A stretch of DNA of 64,000 nucleotides from Anaerolineales bacterium (GTDB lineage Bacteria; Chloroflexota; Anaerolineae; 4572-78; J111): the NCBI GenBank assembly GCA_020634855.1, contig JACKAU010000008.1, positions 124,001-188,000 on the forward strand. Direction: 5' to 3'. Made by a program: the position numbers and the translations under genes. Numbering within the stretch: the stretch's first letter is position 1; the number at the start of each line of letters is the position of its first letter. This document shows positions 16,967-26,217 of the stretch, in pieces. The notes beneath the pieces are model-generated. The model saw nothing but the letters and a program-made list of their open reading frames with translations. It had not been told where the DNA came from and searched no databases.

Positions 16967-17387
16967 TTAAACGTCTCCATTTCTGGCTATCGAGTTTTAC
17001 CTGTCTGCGAGCGGCCCCGCACCACAGGGCGCCGGGCTTGGCCCGCCTCAAGCCGATGTTCTGCCCGTGGGTAAGCGCCGGAAAAGCAAAGTTGACCCCG
17101 CCCAGGCAATATGGTGGTAGCATGGCGGCAACTTTTTCTGGAGCCGGCTATTCCTGGTTAGCTTTCGACCAATTTCTGAAGTTAACTTCTTGGTTATCGT
17201 TGTGGAGAGTAATGGAAAGAGGGGCAACACCCAGCTTCAAATGCAGACTCAAAATGTTGATCAGCGTGCCGTATGACCGCGTATCAATCATACCTGATTT
17301 TTATACGGCCGGTAACCCACCAAAGGGAGTATTAAGGGGGTATATCGAGGCAATAAATATGCTGATAATAACCCTTTAACCCATAGC
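16967..17387. other. 420-bp upstream region of the maturase gene
   Basis: No gene is supported. It contains TACTCC site C and an AGTTAACTTCTTGGTTATC segment (about 17180-17198) that recurs, with small changes, at about 44834-44852 upstream of the GH63 gene. Confidence 0.5.
17325..17342 (-). promoter_or_regulatory. TACTCC direct-repeat site C
   Basis: On the minus strand TACCCCCTTAATACTCCC, half-sites 11 bases apart. It is followed by GGTGGGTTACCGGCCG and then TATAAAAATC at about 17295-17304. It lies 359 bp upstream of the maturase start. Confidence 0.45.
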
Positions 17388-20132
17388 CTAACGCTCGTTG
17401 TCAAACAATTTTAATTCCTTGGCTCTGGTCATTGCCGCCCGACGGTCATTGACCTGCAATTTTTGGTAGATATGGGCGGTATGCTTCTTGACCGTCAACG
17501 GGGATATGACCAGCGTAGCGGCAATCTCTTTGTTGGTGTAGCGTTGAACCAGCAGGGCTAATACGTCAAGTTCACGTTTGGTTAGCGGTTCGATGAGTTC
17601 ATGGAGCGGCGGTTTCGACGCTGTCGAACCGGGAAAAGCCGCCAGGATTTGGTCGATGTAAGCCGGGTTGCTTGTTCGAGCCCTCAACTCGTGCAATAGC
17701 GGGAGTAAGTTCGGTCCCAAATCGACAAAGGTGCGGATCAGTTGGCCGGTTTGGGCCAGGTCGATCGCCTCTTCTAAGGCGATCAGGGCCGGCGCGCGCA
17801 AGCCTTGAGCATCATAGACCAAGGCTTGTAAGGCCAATACCTCTGCCTTGCGCCACAGATTGTGCTGCTGGTCGACAACCTGCAGCAGTTGGAGCACTAA
17901 CCGGGCGGCGGCCTCCAGACTGGCGGTTGTACCCTGGGCCAACAGGAGTTTGGCGCGCGTGCGACCTGAGCTTTCAGCGGCCATAAATTCTTCATTATTA
18001 ACATCAAGCTCAATTGACTCAGACAGCGTCATAGCGGCAGCCGGTTGCCCCTGAGCTAACAACAAGCGAGCCTGAAATGAGGTCAACTGGGGCAGAAATC
18101 TGGTATTCGATGTTTTGAATATCCAGTCACGGAGCCGCTCCAGGACCTGGTTGGCCTGATCTGGCCAGCCCTGCGCCTGATAGGTGAGGGCCAGATAGAC
18201 GCTGGCCTCGCGGTACTGCAACCCGGTGGCATAATGGCGGCTGTCAACGATCGGGGCTAGATAACCGGCAGCCGTTTCCAATTGATGCCATTCATAATGG
18301 CTCAACCCCAAATACAGGTAGGCCCACTGCTGCCAGAAAACTGCATTGTTGGCCGCGGCCATCTTTGACAGGGTATCGCTCGTTTGGGCGACTTGCCGCA
18401 GGGCGCCTTGAGTGGCATAGGTGGTTATCAGGCTGTTGAGCAGCCGGCCGGTAACATTCATCGAAGACAGCTCAGTCGTATCCAAGGCTTGCCTGAGCCG
18501 GTCAATACTTTGGGCCGCCTGCCCCACCAGCCGCCCCGAAAAAGCTAAGAAGTTGTGGGCTAATGCCCGCAGGTAAGCCAGCGTCTCCGGTAACCGGTCC
18601 AGCGCCCGTTGAGCGCAAACTATTGATGATTCCGGTTCATTTCTAAAATAGTAGACCCCACTCCACAGCGCATCGAGTTCACCGGCTAAAGCCTGTTGAT
18701 CCTCTTCCGTCTCAGGCCGGGCGCGGCCGGTCAGGCCATCTTCAGCCGCCTTGAGACGCGTTTCAACCACATTGAATGATTGACCTCTCAAAAGGCCAAC
18801 CAGGCTTGAGCCAACAATAGACCCGGTCGCTGCCAGATAACGGCTTCGGGCAGCAGCTCCAGCCAGCCCTCCAGCGTCGGCCAGTCGTCCCGGCTTGCGA
18901 GCGCGTGCCGGTGCTGCTCAATCAGCCGGATCGCCGGCAGCGCATCGCCCGCAGCTAAACTATGGGTAATCGCCTGTTCGATTAAGCCATGGTCGGCCAA
19001 CCAACGAGCGGCCGCGGCGTGTAAGGCCGCCGTCACCTCACCGCTGTAGTGCAAATTCAGCCCGTGCTGCAATAGCGATCGAAACAGATGGTGATATCGA
19101 TACCAACCGGCCTCGCTATCCAACGGTATCAGAAATAGGTTGGCCTGTTTAACGGTCTCTAATAACGCTCCGGCCACTAATCTGTCCCCGTTGTGGGCCG
19201 GGCGATCATGGCCCAAAGCTGGCGCCGCCGCATCGTCCAACGCGACCGCCATCAGCGCCTCACCTAACGGCGCACAAAACTGATCCAAAATTGAGGTCCG
19301 CAATAAGAACGCGCGCACCTCAGGCGTCTGCCGGGTCAACACCTCATCTACCAGATACTCCATCACATACCGGTCGGCGCCGGTAAACTGCTTGACAAAG
19401 GCGGCCGGATCAGGCTGATGGGGCATCGACAGCGAGGCCAACTGCACCCCGACCACCCACCCTTCCGTCCGCTCGGCCAGCGCGGCCACCGTTTCGGGCG
19501 AAGGTACAGCCTTAAGCCGCGCTCGCCGCAGAAAGGCATCGATCTCGGTCGGGTTAAAGCGCAGCTCAGTCGCTCGGATTTCGACCATCTGGCTCCTGGC
19601 CCGCAGCCGGGCCAGCGGCAGGGTTGGATCGGTGCGGGTAATGAATACTAACTGACCTTGATGGGGAGATAGGCCAGCACCGTTTCCAGAAATTGGTTAA
19701 CCTGGCTTGACTCAGCCAGGTGGAGATCATCAAAGACCAGCATAAACGGTTCGGGCCGGTCGGCCAGTTCATTGACCAGACCGGTCGCCAAGTATTCGAC
19801 CGACGGTAGTTGGGGCGCTTGGAGTAAACTCAACAGCTCAAGGCCCAACTCCGGCCAGATCGACTGCAAGGCCGCGACGGCGTAGCGAAAAAACCGGGAA
19901 AGTCGCCATCGGCTTCATCTAACGATAACCAGGCCACGGCAACCGGGCTGCTGTGCAACCACTCCGCTATCAGCGTGGTCTTGCCAAAGCCAGGCGGGGC
20001 CGAAACCAATGTCAGTTTTTGATGGGTGGGGTGGTTGAGGAGACGGATTAGATGCGGTCGAGGAACATGGCCGGGAGCCAGCCCGGGCCGGTACAGCTTG
20101 GTGCGCAGCAGCGGAAAGTTTTCGACCTGCAT
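17388..20132 (-). pseudogene. MalT-like LuxR regulator, broken by three frameshifts
   Basis: The pieces join into one protein of about 915 residues. The N-terminus has a P-loop (S-A-P-P-G-F-G-K-T-T-L at about 45-55), then Walker B (F-M-L-V-F-D-D-L-H-L), a winged-helix/TPR middle, and a C-terminal LuxR helix-turn-helix (L-T-K-R-E-L-D-V-L-A-L-L and N-K-E-I-A-A-T-L-V-I-S). The frame breaks at three places, each a missing base in a homopolymer: a G run at 19896-19898, a G run at 19663-19666 and an A run at 18790-18793. Restoring one base at each gives continuous family-like sequence. Sequencing error and true decay cannot be separated here. MalT-type proteins are inducer- and ATP-dependent activators. 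Confidence 0.88.
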
Positions 20133-20284
20133 TTCTCCTCGCTAGAAATTGGTTGAGAGAGATTTTTGCAGGCTCAATTATAACACATCTAATCTCTAAG
20201 AAAAGTGTGTCCGCTCATTCATCCTTTTATAAGTACATCCGGCCACCCGCACCATCGAGGCTACTTGGCCAACCACCTCTGGAA

Positions 20285-21243
20285 CTACGATTGCGCCATC
20301 GGTACCAACCAGAAGAGAACTAAGGCCAGGAAGATGAGATAAGCCACGAGCAACAAAACCGACTCACGCCGCGAAAAGACCCGGTCACGCGCCAGCGGGA
20401 ACAGAAACAGGCTAAATACCAGCGCACTGATAAAACCAAACCGCATCTGGCCCGGTTCGATCACGATGGGGGCGATCAAGGTGGTCACCCCCAACACCAG
20501 CAGCAGATTGGCGATGTTTGAGCCGACCACATTACCTAAGGCCATTTCGGTTTTGCCTTCGCGGGCCGCGGTGATCGATGACGTCAGCTCCGGCAGCGAC
20601 GTACCAAAGGCGACGATGGTGATGCCGATAACCACATCGCTAATCCCCAGCGTATGGGCGATATCCTCAGCCCCCACCACCAGTAACTGGGCGCCGACGG
20701 CCAGTAAGCCCACCCCGGCCACAAAACGGATGATTTCATTAGTGCGCTTGATGGTGGCCGGATCAAGGTCATCATCCAGGGGAATATCCGCCTGGCTTGA
20801 ATGGGCCTGGCGATAGGTGTAGGTGGTGTAGGCGATGAAGGCTAAGACCATAATCGCCCCCTCGATGCGGCCGATCTTACCGTTAGCGGTCGTGATGGCG
20901 ACCAGCAAAGTGGCTCCGATCATAATCGGAATATCGCGCTTAACCACGCTGGACTGAACGGTAATGGCCGCCACGAGGCCGGTAATGCCCAGGATCAGGC
21001 CGATGTTAGCGATGTTTGACCCAATGACATTGCCCAGCGCCATGCCGTTAGCGCCCCGGAACGCGGCCAACGAGTTGACCAGCAGTTCCGGGGCGGAGGT
21101 GCCGACCGCTACCACTGTCAGCCCAATAGCCAACGGCGAAAGGCCGAGCGTGGTAGCGATACGGCTGGCGCCCCGCACGAGCAGGTCGCCCCAAAATAAA
21201 GACCGATCAGACCAACGACAACAAGGACCAAACTAAACGCCAT
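20285..21243 (-). CDS. Calcium/sodium (cation) antiporter, CaxA/YrbG-like, one frameshift
   Basis: Two Na+/Ca2+ exchanger repeats in inverted topology, about ten helices in all. The alpha repeats are visible: V-G-T-S-A-P-E-L-L-V-N-S with A-L-G-N-V-I-G-S-N-I-A-N in the first half, and F-G-T-S-L-P-E-L-T-S-S with A-L-G-N-V-V-G-S-N-I-A-N in the second. A continuous frame covers 20285-21178 only. The natural ATG at 21243 (M-A-F-S-L-V-L-V-V-V-G-L-I-G-L-Y-F-G) is out of frame because one base is missing from the C run at 21189-21192. Restored, the length is about 319 residues, normal for the family. Confidence 0.88.
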
Positions 21244-21323
21244 AGATCACCTAATTTCGCCGTGAATAAACCGGAGCGATGGACCGGCTATAGCTCTACC
21301 CTCATTTGCCCCAGCTTTCAATA

Positions 21324-21418
21324 CCGCCTGACCACCGACCGCCGACTGTAGACCGCCGAACTTCAACAAACAAGCCGGTTTTCGACGGTCGGCTGTCGGC
21401 TAGCGGTGGTCTGCCGGG
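21324..21418. repeat. 95-bp dispersed repeat, copy 1
   Basis: The reverse complement matches 26128-26217 closely, including GACCGTCGAAAACCGGCTTG and GTTGAA followed by GGCGGTC. It is itself an imperfect inverted repeat (ACCACCGACCGCCGAC against GTCGGCTGTCGGCTAGCGGTGGT). Confidence 0.75.
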
Positions 21419-21494
21419 TCAACGCCAAATTTGGAGGCTCATATCGGTCAAATTGAAAGGGTGTCCATTAGCGAGACCCTGGTTAGAAGTATGC

Positions 21495-21792
21495 CTAATA
21501 CCCTTGATAGCCGGGAATCTGTTTCCGGCCGGCCCCGCCGCCATAAGAGGCGATATCGGCAAACAGCATAAGCCCAATCCACAGCCAATCCAGGCCAACC
21601 ACCCGCCCGGCGCGACGATGACAAACATAATGGTCGTCCAGGGCAGGAATAAGAGGCCCAGTATGGGCCAAATCCACCAAAGAGCGCCCCCAATTAAAGG
21701 CTAGCTGCCAGCGCACCGGCTGAAAAAATCCACCAGAAGGCCCCAAATATACGTGGCCCCAGTAAAACAAGCGACAGAAATGCACAACACAT
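21495..21792 (-). pseudogene. Small four-helix membrane protein, two frameshifts
   Basis: From the ATG at 21792 (AGGAG 8 bases upstream) the product can be read as a protein of about 99 residues. It opens M-C-C-A-F-L-S-L-V-L-L-G-P-R, then W-W-I-F-S-A-G-A-L-A-A-S, then L-I-G-G-A-L-W-W-I-W-P-I-L-G and P-W-T-T-I-M-F-V, and ends L-F-A-D-I-A-S-Y-G-G-G-A-G. That reading needs one base restored in the A run at 21696-21698 and one in the C run at 21602-21604. It resembles a family of small actinobacterial/Chloroflexota membrane proteins of unknown function. A TACTCC site lies 117 bp upstream. Confidence 0.7.
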
Positions 21793-21908
21793 AATTCATT
21801 CTCCTCATTCCTATAATGATTTTAAGCTTTGGTATTTGACCCACAAAGCGTAGGTTTGGTGTTAATATTACAATAGCTGATCTGGGTCAAAACTGCATCC
21901 CTCTAAAA

Positions 21909-21924
21909 GGAGTATAAAGGAGCA
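21909..21924 (-). promoter_or_regulatory. TACTCC direct-repeat site D
   Basis: On the minus strand TGCTCCTTTATACTCC, half-sites 10 bases apart, followed by TTTTAGAGGG. It lies upstream of the small four-helix membrane protein. Confidence 0.4.
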
Positions 21925-22100
21925 AAATACAGTTGTGGTTTATCTGAATGGGGACAAACTGGGATCCCTGAGCAAAGCGTATTTCTCATCCTTATGGCCA
22001 ATGGCGATGGCCTGCTGGCGGACCGCACCCCGATGCGGTTCTTTTATGCCTGATCACAAGTGACGTTACGGACGGGGTAGGGGAGAATAGGGGAAATCTA

Positions 22101-22163
22101 CTGGAGCGACAAAGCTTGCTTTGTCACCCATAAATAGGGTCAAAGTAAACTTTGACGCTCCAG
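22101..22163. repeat. Compound palindrome with CTGGAGCG ends
   Basis: Outer arms CTGGAGCG and CGCTCCAG enclose two smaller palindromes, GACAAAGCTTGCTTTGTC and GTCAAAGTAAACTTTGAC. A fragment of the second (CAAAGTAAACTTTG) is also found near 6543. Confidence 0.75.
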
Positions 22164-22183
22164 GTCTTTATTTTCAGAGGCGG

Positions 22184-22580
22184 CGGCGGGTAAATCGACT
22201 CCGTCGGGCTGTGAACTGAATTGCGTCGGGCTATGAATTGATTACGTCGGGCGGGTAAACTCAGTGCGCCGGGCTGTGAACTAATTGCGTCGGGCTGTGA
22301 ACTGATTGGGTCGAGCGCGCACCATGATTGCGTTCGGCTGACAATGAATTACGTCGGGCTAGCACTGAAATACCCTGGGCTGGCACCGAAATTCCCTGGG
22401 CTGATACCGAAAACTCCTGGGCTAGCACCGAAATACCCTGGGCTGGCATCAGATTCCTCTGGGCTAGTAATAAATTACTCTGGGCGGGTAAAGGGATTAC
22501 GCTGGGCAGGTAAAGGGATTACGCTGGGCTTATAAATCAATTGCGCCGGGCTGTGAATTCATTGTACCGGGCGGGATTAT
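22184..22580. repeat. 21-bp minisatellite, about 19 units
   Basis: Degenerate tandem units of 20-22 bp, typically CTGGGCTAGCACCGAAATAC in the middle and CGTCGGGCTGTGAACTGATT at the ends. GGGC recurs every 21 bases from about 22205 to 22565. Because 21 is a multiple of three, several frames are open on both strands, but none has a ribosome site or biased codons. It fills most of the 957-bp gap between the small membrane gene and the META gene. Confidence 0.85.
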
Positions 22581-22748
22581 TCTTGTACCTCCGTTGTGAA
22601 AAGCACATCGAACAAAGGTGATGGGGTTTTCCGTATTAGCACCTCCTCTGTCCCGGTTCCATATCGGTCACGGCGGCGACAAAACTAAGAATCGCCTGTT
22701 TGGTGGGTGTGTCGCGCCAAGATGGTAGGGGATGGGCCATTCGCTGCC

Positions 22749-23567
22749 CTATTCAGCCGCGCCGAACAGCAGAATGGCTTCGCCATTGGCATCGAGCAAG
22801 GCCAGGCTGCCGCCGGCCACGGTGTAGCCGGCCACGGACGAGAGCTGCGAGAAATAGGCGGTTTCCTGCTCCATAACGCCATCGGGGTCGGTACAAGCCA
22901 TCTCGGTTCCGGTCACTGTGCCGATGGTCAACTGCTCGCCCTCTTTTTCAATGGAGGCGCTGTAGTTGTTGCAGCCGCCCGACCCGGACATCTGATCGCC
23001 CTCAAATTGGGCCGTGACCGTCGATAAGGGGACGACCGGCGTCCAGCGTTCGCCGCTCCAGCCTAACTTAAGTTCCCAGGTGGTCCCTTCAAATGGAACC
23101 GTCTCAGCCGGTTTGAAGGTCAGCAGCCGCTGGTCTTCAACCGTATAGGCGGCCAACTTGCCATCCTCCATTTTAAACTCAGTCACATTGACCAGCGCCG
23201 TCATGTAGGTAGCTTCCTGCTGCACAACGCCTTCTGATTCGCAGTAGATCGTGGTTGCGGCCGGCGTCTGCATACGCAGGCTGCTGCCGTCGGTGCCGTA
23301 AACGCCCAAGAACCAGTTGCAGCCGCCATAACCGGCGTAGCGCTCCACGAAGTAATTCAAGCTCAACCGAGTATCCGGCAGAACCGGAACCAAATCATCC
23401 GGCCCGCCGATTGATTCGAGTTCCCAGGCGGTGCCGGCTAACGCCAGTTGAGATTTGACTTCGGCCGCGGCCTCTTGGGGCGACTCCGGAGTGCTCTGGG
23501 AACAACCGCTCAAAATCAGTATGAAGGCCCCCATCAGGATCAAATACCAGTAATCTGTTTTCTTCAT
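22749..23567 (-). CDS. Lipoprotein with two META (HslJ-like) domains
   Basis: Start taken at the ATG at 23567, 6 bases after AGGAGG. The 272-residue product begins with a lipoprotein signal (hydrophobic core, lipobox L-S-G-C with Cys at residue 22). Two META domains follow. The first is at about 45-150 (T-A-W-E-L-E-S-I-G-G, G-Y-G-G-C-N-W-F). The second is at about 160-270 (T-T-W-E-L-K-L-G, G-S-G-G-C-N-N-Y, E-M-A-C-T-D-P-D-G-V-M-E-Q-E). The paired G-G-C-N and later Cys are typical. HslJ relatives contribute to stress or novobiocin tolerance; here the role is not known. Confidence 0.88.
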   Translation of the reverse strand: MKKTDYWYLILMGAFILILSGCSQSTPESPQEAAAEVKSQLALAGTAWELESIGGPDDLVPVLPDTRLSLNYFVERYAGYGGCNWFLGVYGTDGSSLRMQTPAATTIYCESEGVVQQEATYMTALVNVTEFKMEDGKLAAYTVEDQRLLTFKPAETVPFEGTTWELKLGWSGERWTPVVPLSTVTAQFEGDQMSGSGGCNNYSASIEKEGEQLTIGTVTGTEMACTDPDGVMEQETAYFSQLSSVAGYTVAGGSLALLDANGEAILLFGAAE

Positions 23568-23603
23568 CACACACTCCTCCTTTAGAATCAGCCATCAAAT
23601 AAC

Positions 23604-23690
23604 TCATGCAAATTGGTGAGAGATTAGAGATGGGGAGACTGGCTTTATAAATCGCCTAATCTCCCTATCTCCTGATCTCCGTTTTCAGAC
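23604..23690. repeat. Imperfect inverted repeat of the GAGATTAG/CTAATCTC type
   Basis: GAGATTAGAGATGGGGAG on the left faces CTAATCTCCCTATCTCCTGATCTCC on the right. It lies between the second DUF1269 gene and the META gene and could terminate the former. Confidence 0.55.
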
Positions 23691-23738
23691 GGTAGAGGTT
23701 ATTGAATAGCAAAAATCCGTCAGTTAATCGTGAAAATA

Positions 23739-24227
23739 CTATTCTTCGCCAAAGGTCGCTTGCAGTTGCGCTTCCTGCTCCTTAGACAGGTTGGACTGGA
23801 TCAACTCCATCTCCGTGCCCTTGAAGGCATCCTGTACTTTGTCCATGACGGCATTGCTGCTTAACAGAAACAAGGCCGAAGTCCCTTCGGTGACCTTATC
23901 GCGGACAGTCTTGATAAAATTGTCATCGATGCCGTAATCGGCGAAGGAGCCGGTTAATGCTCCCATAGCCGCGCCAACCGCCAGACCAAACAGAGGAATG
24001 AAGAAGATCAGGCCAAACAGCATCCCCCAGAAGGCGCCCTGTAGTGCGCCAATCCCGGCCATATTGGCCAGTTGTTGGGTTTTAGGTTTTTTCTTGCCGA
24101 CCGGCCAGGAGGCAATGGCCGCATCCTGGATGACAATTAATTGCTGCTTGTTCAGTTCCTTAAGTTTGGTCAAGGCTTCCTTGGCCCCATCGGGGGAATT
24201 GAATTTCCATACGGTTAAACTTGCCAT
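23739..24227 (-). CDS. DUF1269 family protein (paralogue 2)
   Basis: A 162-residue protein with AAGGAG before its ATG. It aligns along its whole length with the protein at 5329-5820: same opening L-T-V-W/L-K-F, same I-A-S-W-P-V-G-K-K-K-P-K-T segment near 40, same central hairpin with G-A-F-W-G-M-L-F-G-L-I-F, same F-A-D-Y/V-G-I-D-D-N-F-I-K segment and Glu-rich end. Function is unknown. It precedes the META lipoprotein gene in the direction of transcription. Confidence 0.85.
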   Translation of the reverse strand: MASLTVWKFNSPDGAKEALTKLKELNKQQLIVIQDAAIASWPVGKKKPKTQQLANMAGIGALQGAFWGMLFGLIFFIPLFGLAVGAAMGALTGSFADYGIDDNFIKTVRDKVTEGTSALFLLSSNAVMDKVQDAFKGTEMELIQSNLSKEQEAQLQATFGEE

Positions 24228-24315
24228 GTTTGAATTCTCCTTATATTGAATGAGTATTGGTTTTCAAATGCAGGATACCCTGCGTATATCTTTACAGTTT
24301 AGTCGCTTCGTTGTA

Positions 24316-26112
24316 TCAGGTTATAGACACCTCCTTATCCTCAGGTAAATCTAGCCCATCCAATTGTGGGGCCGTATTCAACCATTGACGGGCTACCGAA
24401 ATGGCCGAATTCATTGATACGCCCAATTGAGGCTGTTCCAGAAAGATACGGTCCTCGCCAATTTGGGAACTTAGTCCGGTCCGCATTAATTGGTCTTTAA
24501 CGTTCGGGGCAATGCCCGCCAAAAACAACGCCCCCCCGCTGGCTTGCAAGGTTTGCTGGTACCGCTGCAACACCCCCACAAAGTTGCTGTCGATTTCATC
24601 CCGTCCGCGCAAGATCAACAACACCGCCGCCCTGCGCACCTGATTCACCTGGGGTAATTGCGCTTCAAAGTTCGCGGCCGAGGCAAAAAAGAGATTGCCA
24701 TACACGTACAACACCACCAGTTGACCCGCCTCAAGCTGCGCCGGCGGCTTCCGTTCGATGGGGAAACCGCGCTCAACCAACTCGAACTCAACCACCGTTA
24801 CCACGTTGGACGAGGTGAAGACGTGCAGCAAAATCGACACGATGACGCCCACAAAAACCGCATATTGCAGCGGCATCACCAGGGTTGAGATGAAGGTCAA
24901 AACCATCGCAATCCGCGCCGTTAACCCGGTTTGCCATACGGTCAACACATCTTTCGGTTTGAAACTTTGAAACCCAACCACAATCAGCAAGCCCGCCAGG
25001 GCCGGCATCGGCACGCGCATTACAAAATTACCCAGCAGCAGCACCAGCGGCGCGACAAACACACCGGCCAAAATATTCGCCCAGCGGGTTTTGGCCCCGG
25101 CATTGACCGTGACCGCGGTGCCGGACATCGAGCCGCCCGCCGGAATGCCTTGAAAAAAGCCGGTGGCGATATTGGCCACACCCTGCCCCACAAAATCGCG
25201 GGAGTTATCGGGGTAGCTGCCGTCCGGGTTGGGGTAGCTCTGGCTCACGCCCGCCCCCTGCACCAGCCCGATCACAGCCACAGCCGCCGCCGCCGGCAGC
25301 AAGCCCGCCATCGCACTGAGGCTAGGCAGGGCAAAGTTGAACAGTTTGTCGGGCATTTGAGTGATGTCGCCCACCAGTTGCACCGACTCCAAATTCAAGA
25401 CGGCGGTAATGATGGTGCTCACGACCAGGGCCAGCACCATCGCGATTTTACTGAACCGGGTTAACCCCAGCCCCAAAATCACGGCGATGGTTATCAGCCC
25501 AATCTCCAACGTGGCCCAGTTAATTTGCTGCCAGTGCAGGATGAGGTCAAGGAGTTGCAGGACTTTGTTGCTGAACGGGCTGTCGTAGCCGGTAAAATCA
25601 GCGGTTTGGCCTAACACAATCAACGCCGCCACCCCGGTAATAAAGCCGACCATCACCGAGTTGGCGACAAAGCGCAGCATGGTCCCCAGCCGAAAAACGC
25701 CGAACAATAGTTGGACCAGGCCGGTGAGCAAAACCAGCGCCGCCAGATGAACGGTGCGTTGGGCGGCGGGAACCGAACCCAGCGTATCGCCCACGGCCAC
25801 CGACAGGGCGCTGGTCGTGGAGACATTCATAAACACCGACGAGGTTGCCAACGCCCCGATGGGGGTGGCAATCATCAGGGTATACAACCCCAACACCGGG
25901 TTCACATTAGCCAGAATGGCGTTGGCCATGCCCTGAGGGATATTGACGATGGCAAAGGTTAAGCCCGCTACGGCATCCGCCGAAAGGGTCTTTGACTCAA
26001 ACTTGAGTAATGACATAATGGTCCTAATTATCAGTCTCGCTAACGAACATGCTTTCGATTCGACCGATTTGCTAACGGACACCGCTTCAGCTTGACTGAT
26101 ACGGGCCTCCAA
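24316..26112 (-). CDS. SulP family anion transporter with STAS domain
   Basis: Up to 598 residues; an ATG at 26016 (M-S-L-L-K-F-E-S-K-T-L) is a more likely start because the first 32 residues are hydrophilic and not family-like. The sulfate permease domain has about eleven to twelve helices (A-G-L-T-F-A-I-V-N-I-P-Q-G-M-A-N early; G-I-P-A-G-G-S-M-S-G-T-A-V-T-V-N-A-G-A-K-T-R near the middle). It is followed by a cytoplasmic STAS domain in the last 130 residues (V-V-L-Y-V-Y-G-N-L-F-F-A-S-A). SulP proteins carry sulfate, bicarbonate or other anions; the substrate is unresolved. Confidence 0.9.
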   Translation of the reverse strand: MEARISQAEAVSVSKSVESKACSLARLIIRTIMSLLKFESKTLSADAVAGLTFAIVNIPQGMANAILANVNPVLGLYTLMIATPIGALATSSVFMNVSTTSALSVAVGDTLGSVPAAQRTVHLAALVLLTGLVQLLFGVFRLGTMLRFVANSVMVGFITGVAALIVLGQTADFTGYDSPFSNKVLQLLDLILHWQQINWATLEIGLITIAVILGLGLTRFSKIAMVLALVVSTIITAVLNLESVQLVGDITQMPDKLFNFALPSLSAMAGLLPAAAAVAVIGLVQGAGVSQSYPNPDGSYPDNSRDFVGQGVANIATGFFQGIPAGGSMSGTAVTVNAGAKTRWANILAGVFVAPLVLLLGNFVMRVPMPALAGLLIVVGFQSFKPKDVLTVWQTGLTARIAMVLTFISTLVMPLQYAVFVGVIVSILLHVFTSSNVVTVVEFELVERGFPIERKPPAQLEAGQLVVLYVYGNLFFASAANFEAQLPQVNQVRRAAVLLILRGRDEIDSNFVGVLQRYQQTLQASGGALFLAGIAPNVKDQLMRTGLSSQIGEDRIFLEQPQLGVSMNSAISVARQWLNTAPQLDGLDLPEDKEVSIT

Positions 26113-26127
26113 AATTGCCGTTAAGCC

Positions 26128-26217
26128 GATAGACCGCCGTTAGCTGACCGCCGACCGTCGAAAAACCGGCTTGCTCGTTGAACTTTGGCGGCCAACGAGC
26201 GGCGGTCGGCGGTCAGG
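26128..26217. repeat. 90-bp dispersed repeat, copy 2
   Basis: Matches the reverse complement of 21324-21418. Its right end contains the stop codon of the AI-2E transporter gene (26213-26215). Confidence 0.75.

Noticed and set aside
17038..17379. Plus-strand open frame of 113 codons upstream of the maturase gene
   Set aside because: No ribosome site, no family resemblance, and it covers a region whose features (TACTCC box, shared leader segment) read as regulatory on the other strand.
22261..22449. Repeat protein read from the 21-bp minisatellite
   Set aside because: Open frames are expected in several phases because the period is a multiple of three; no ribosome site or conserved start is present.
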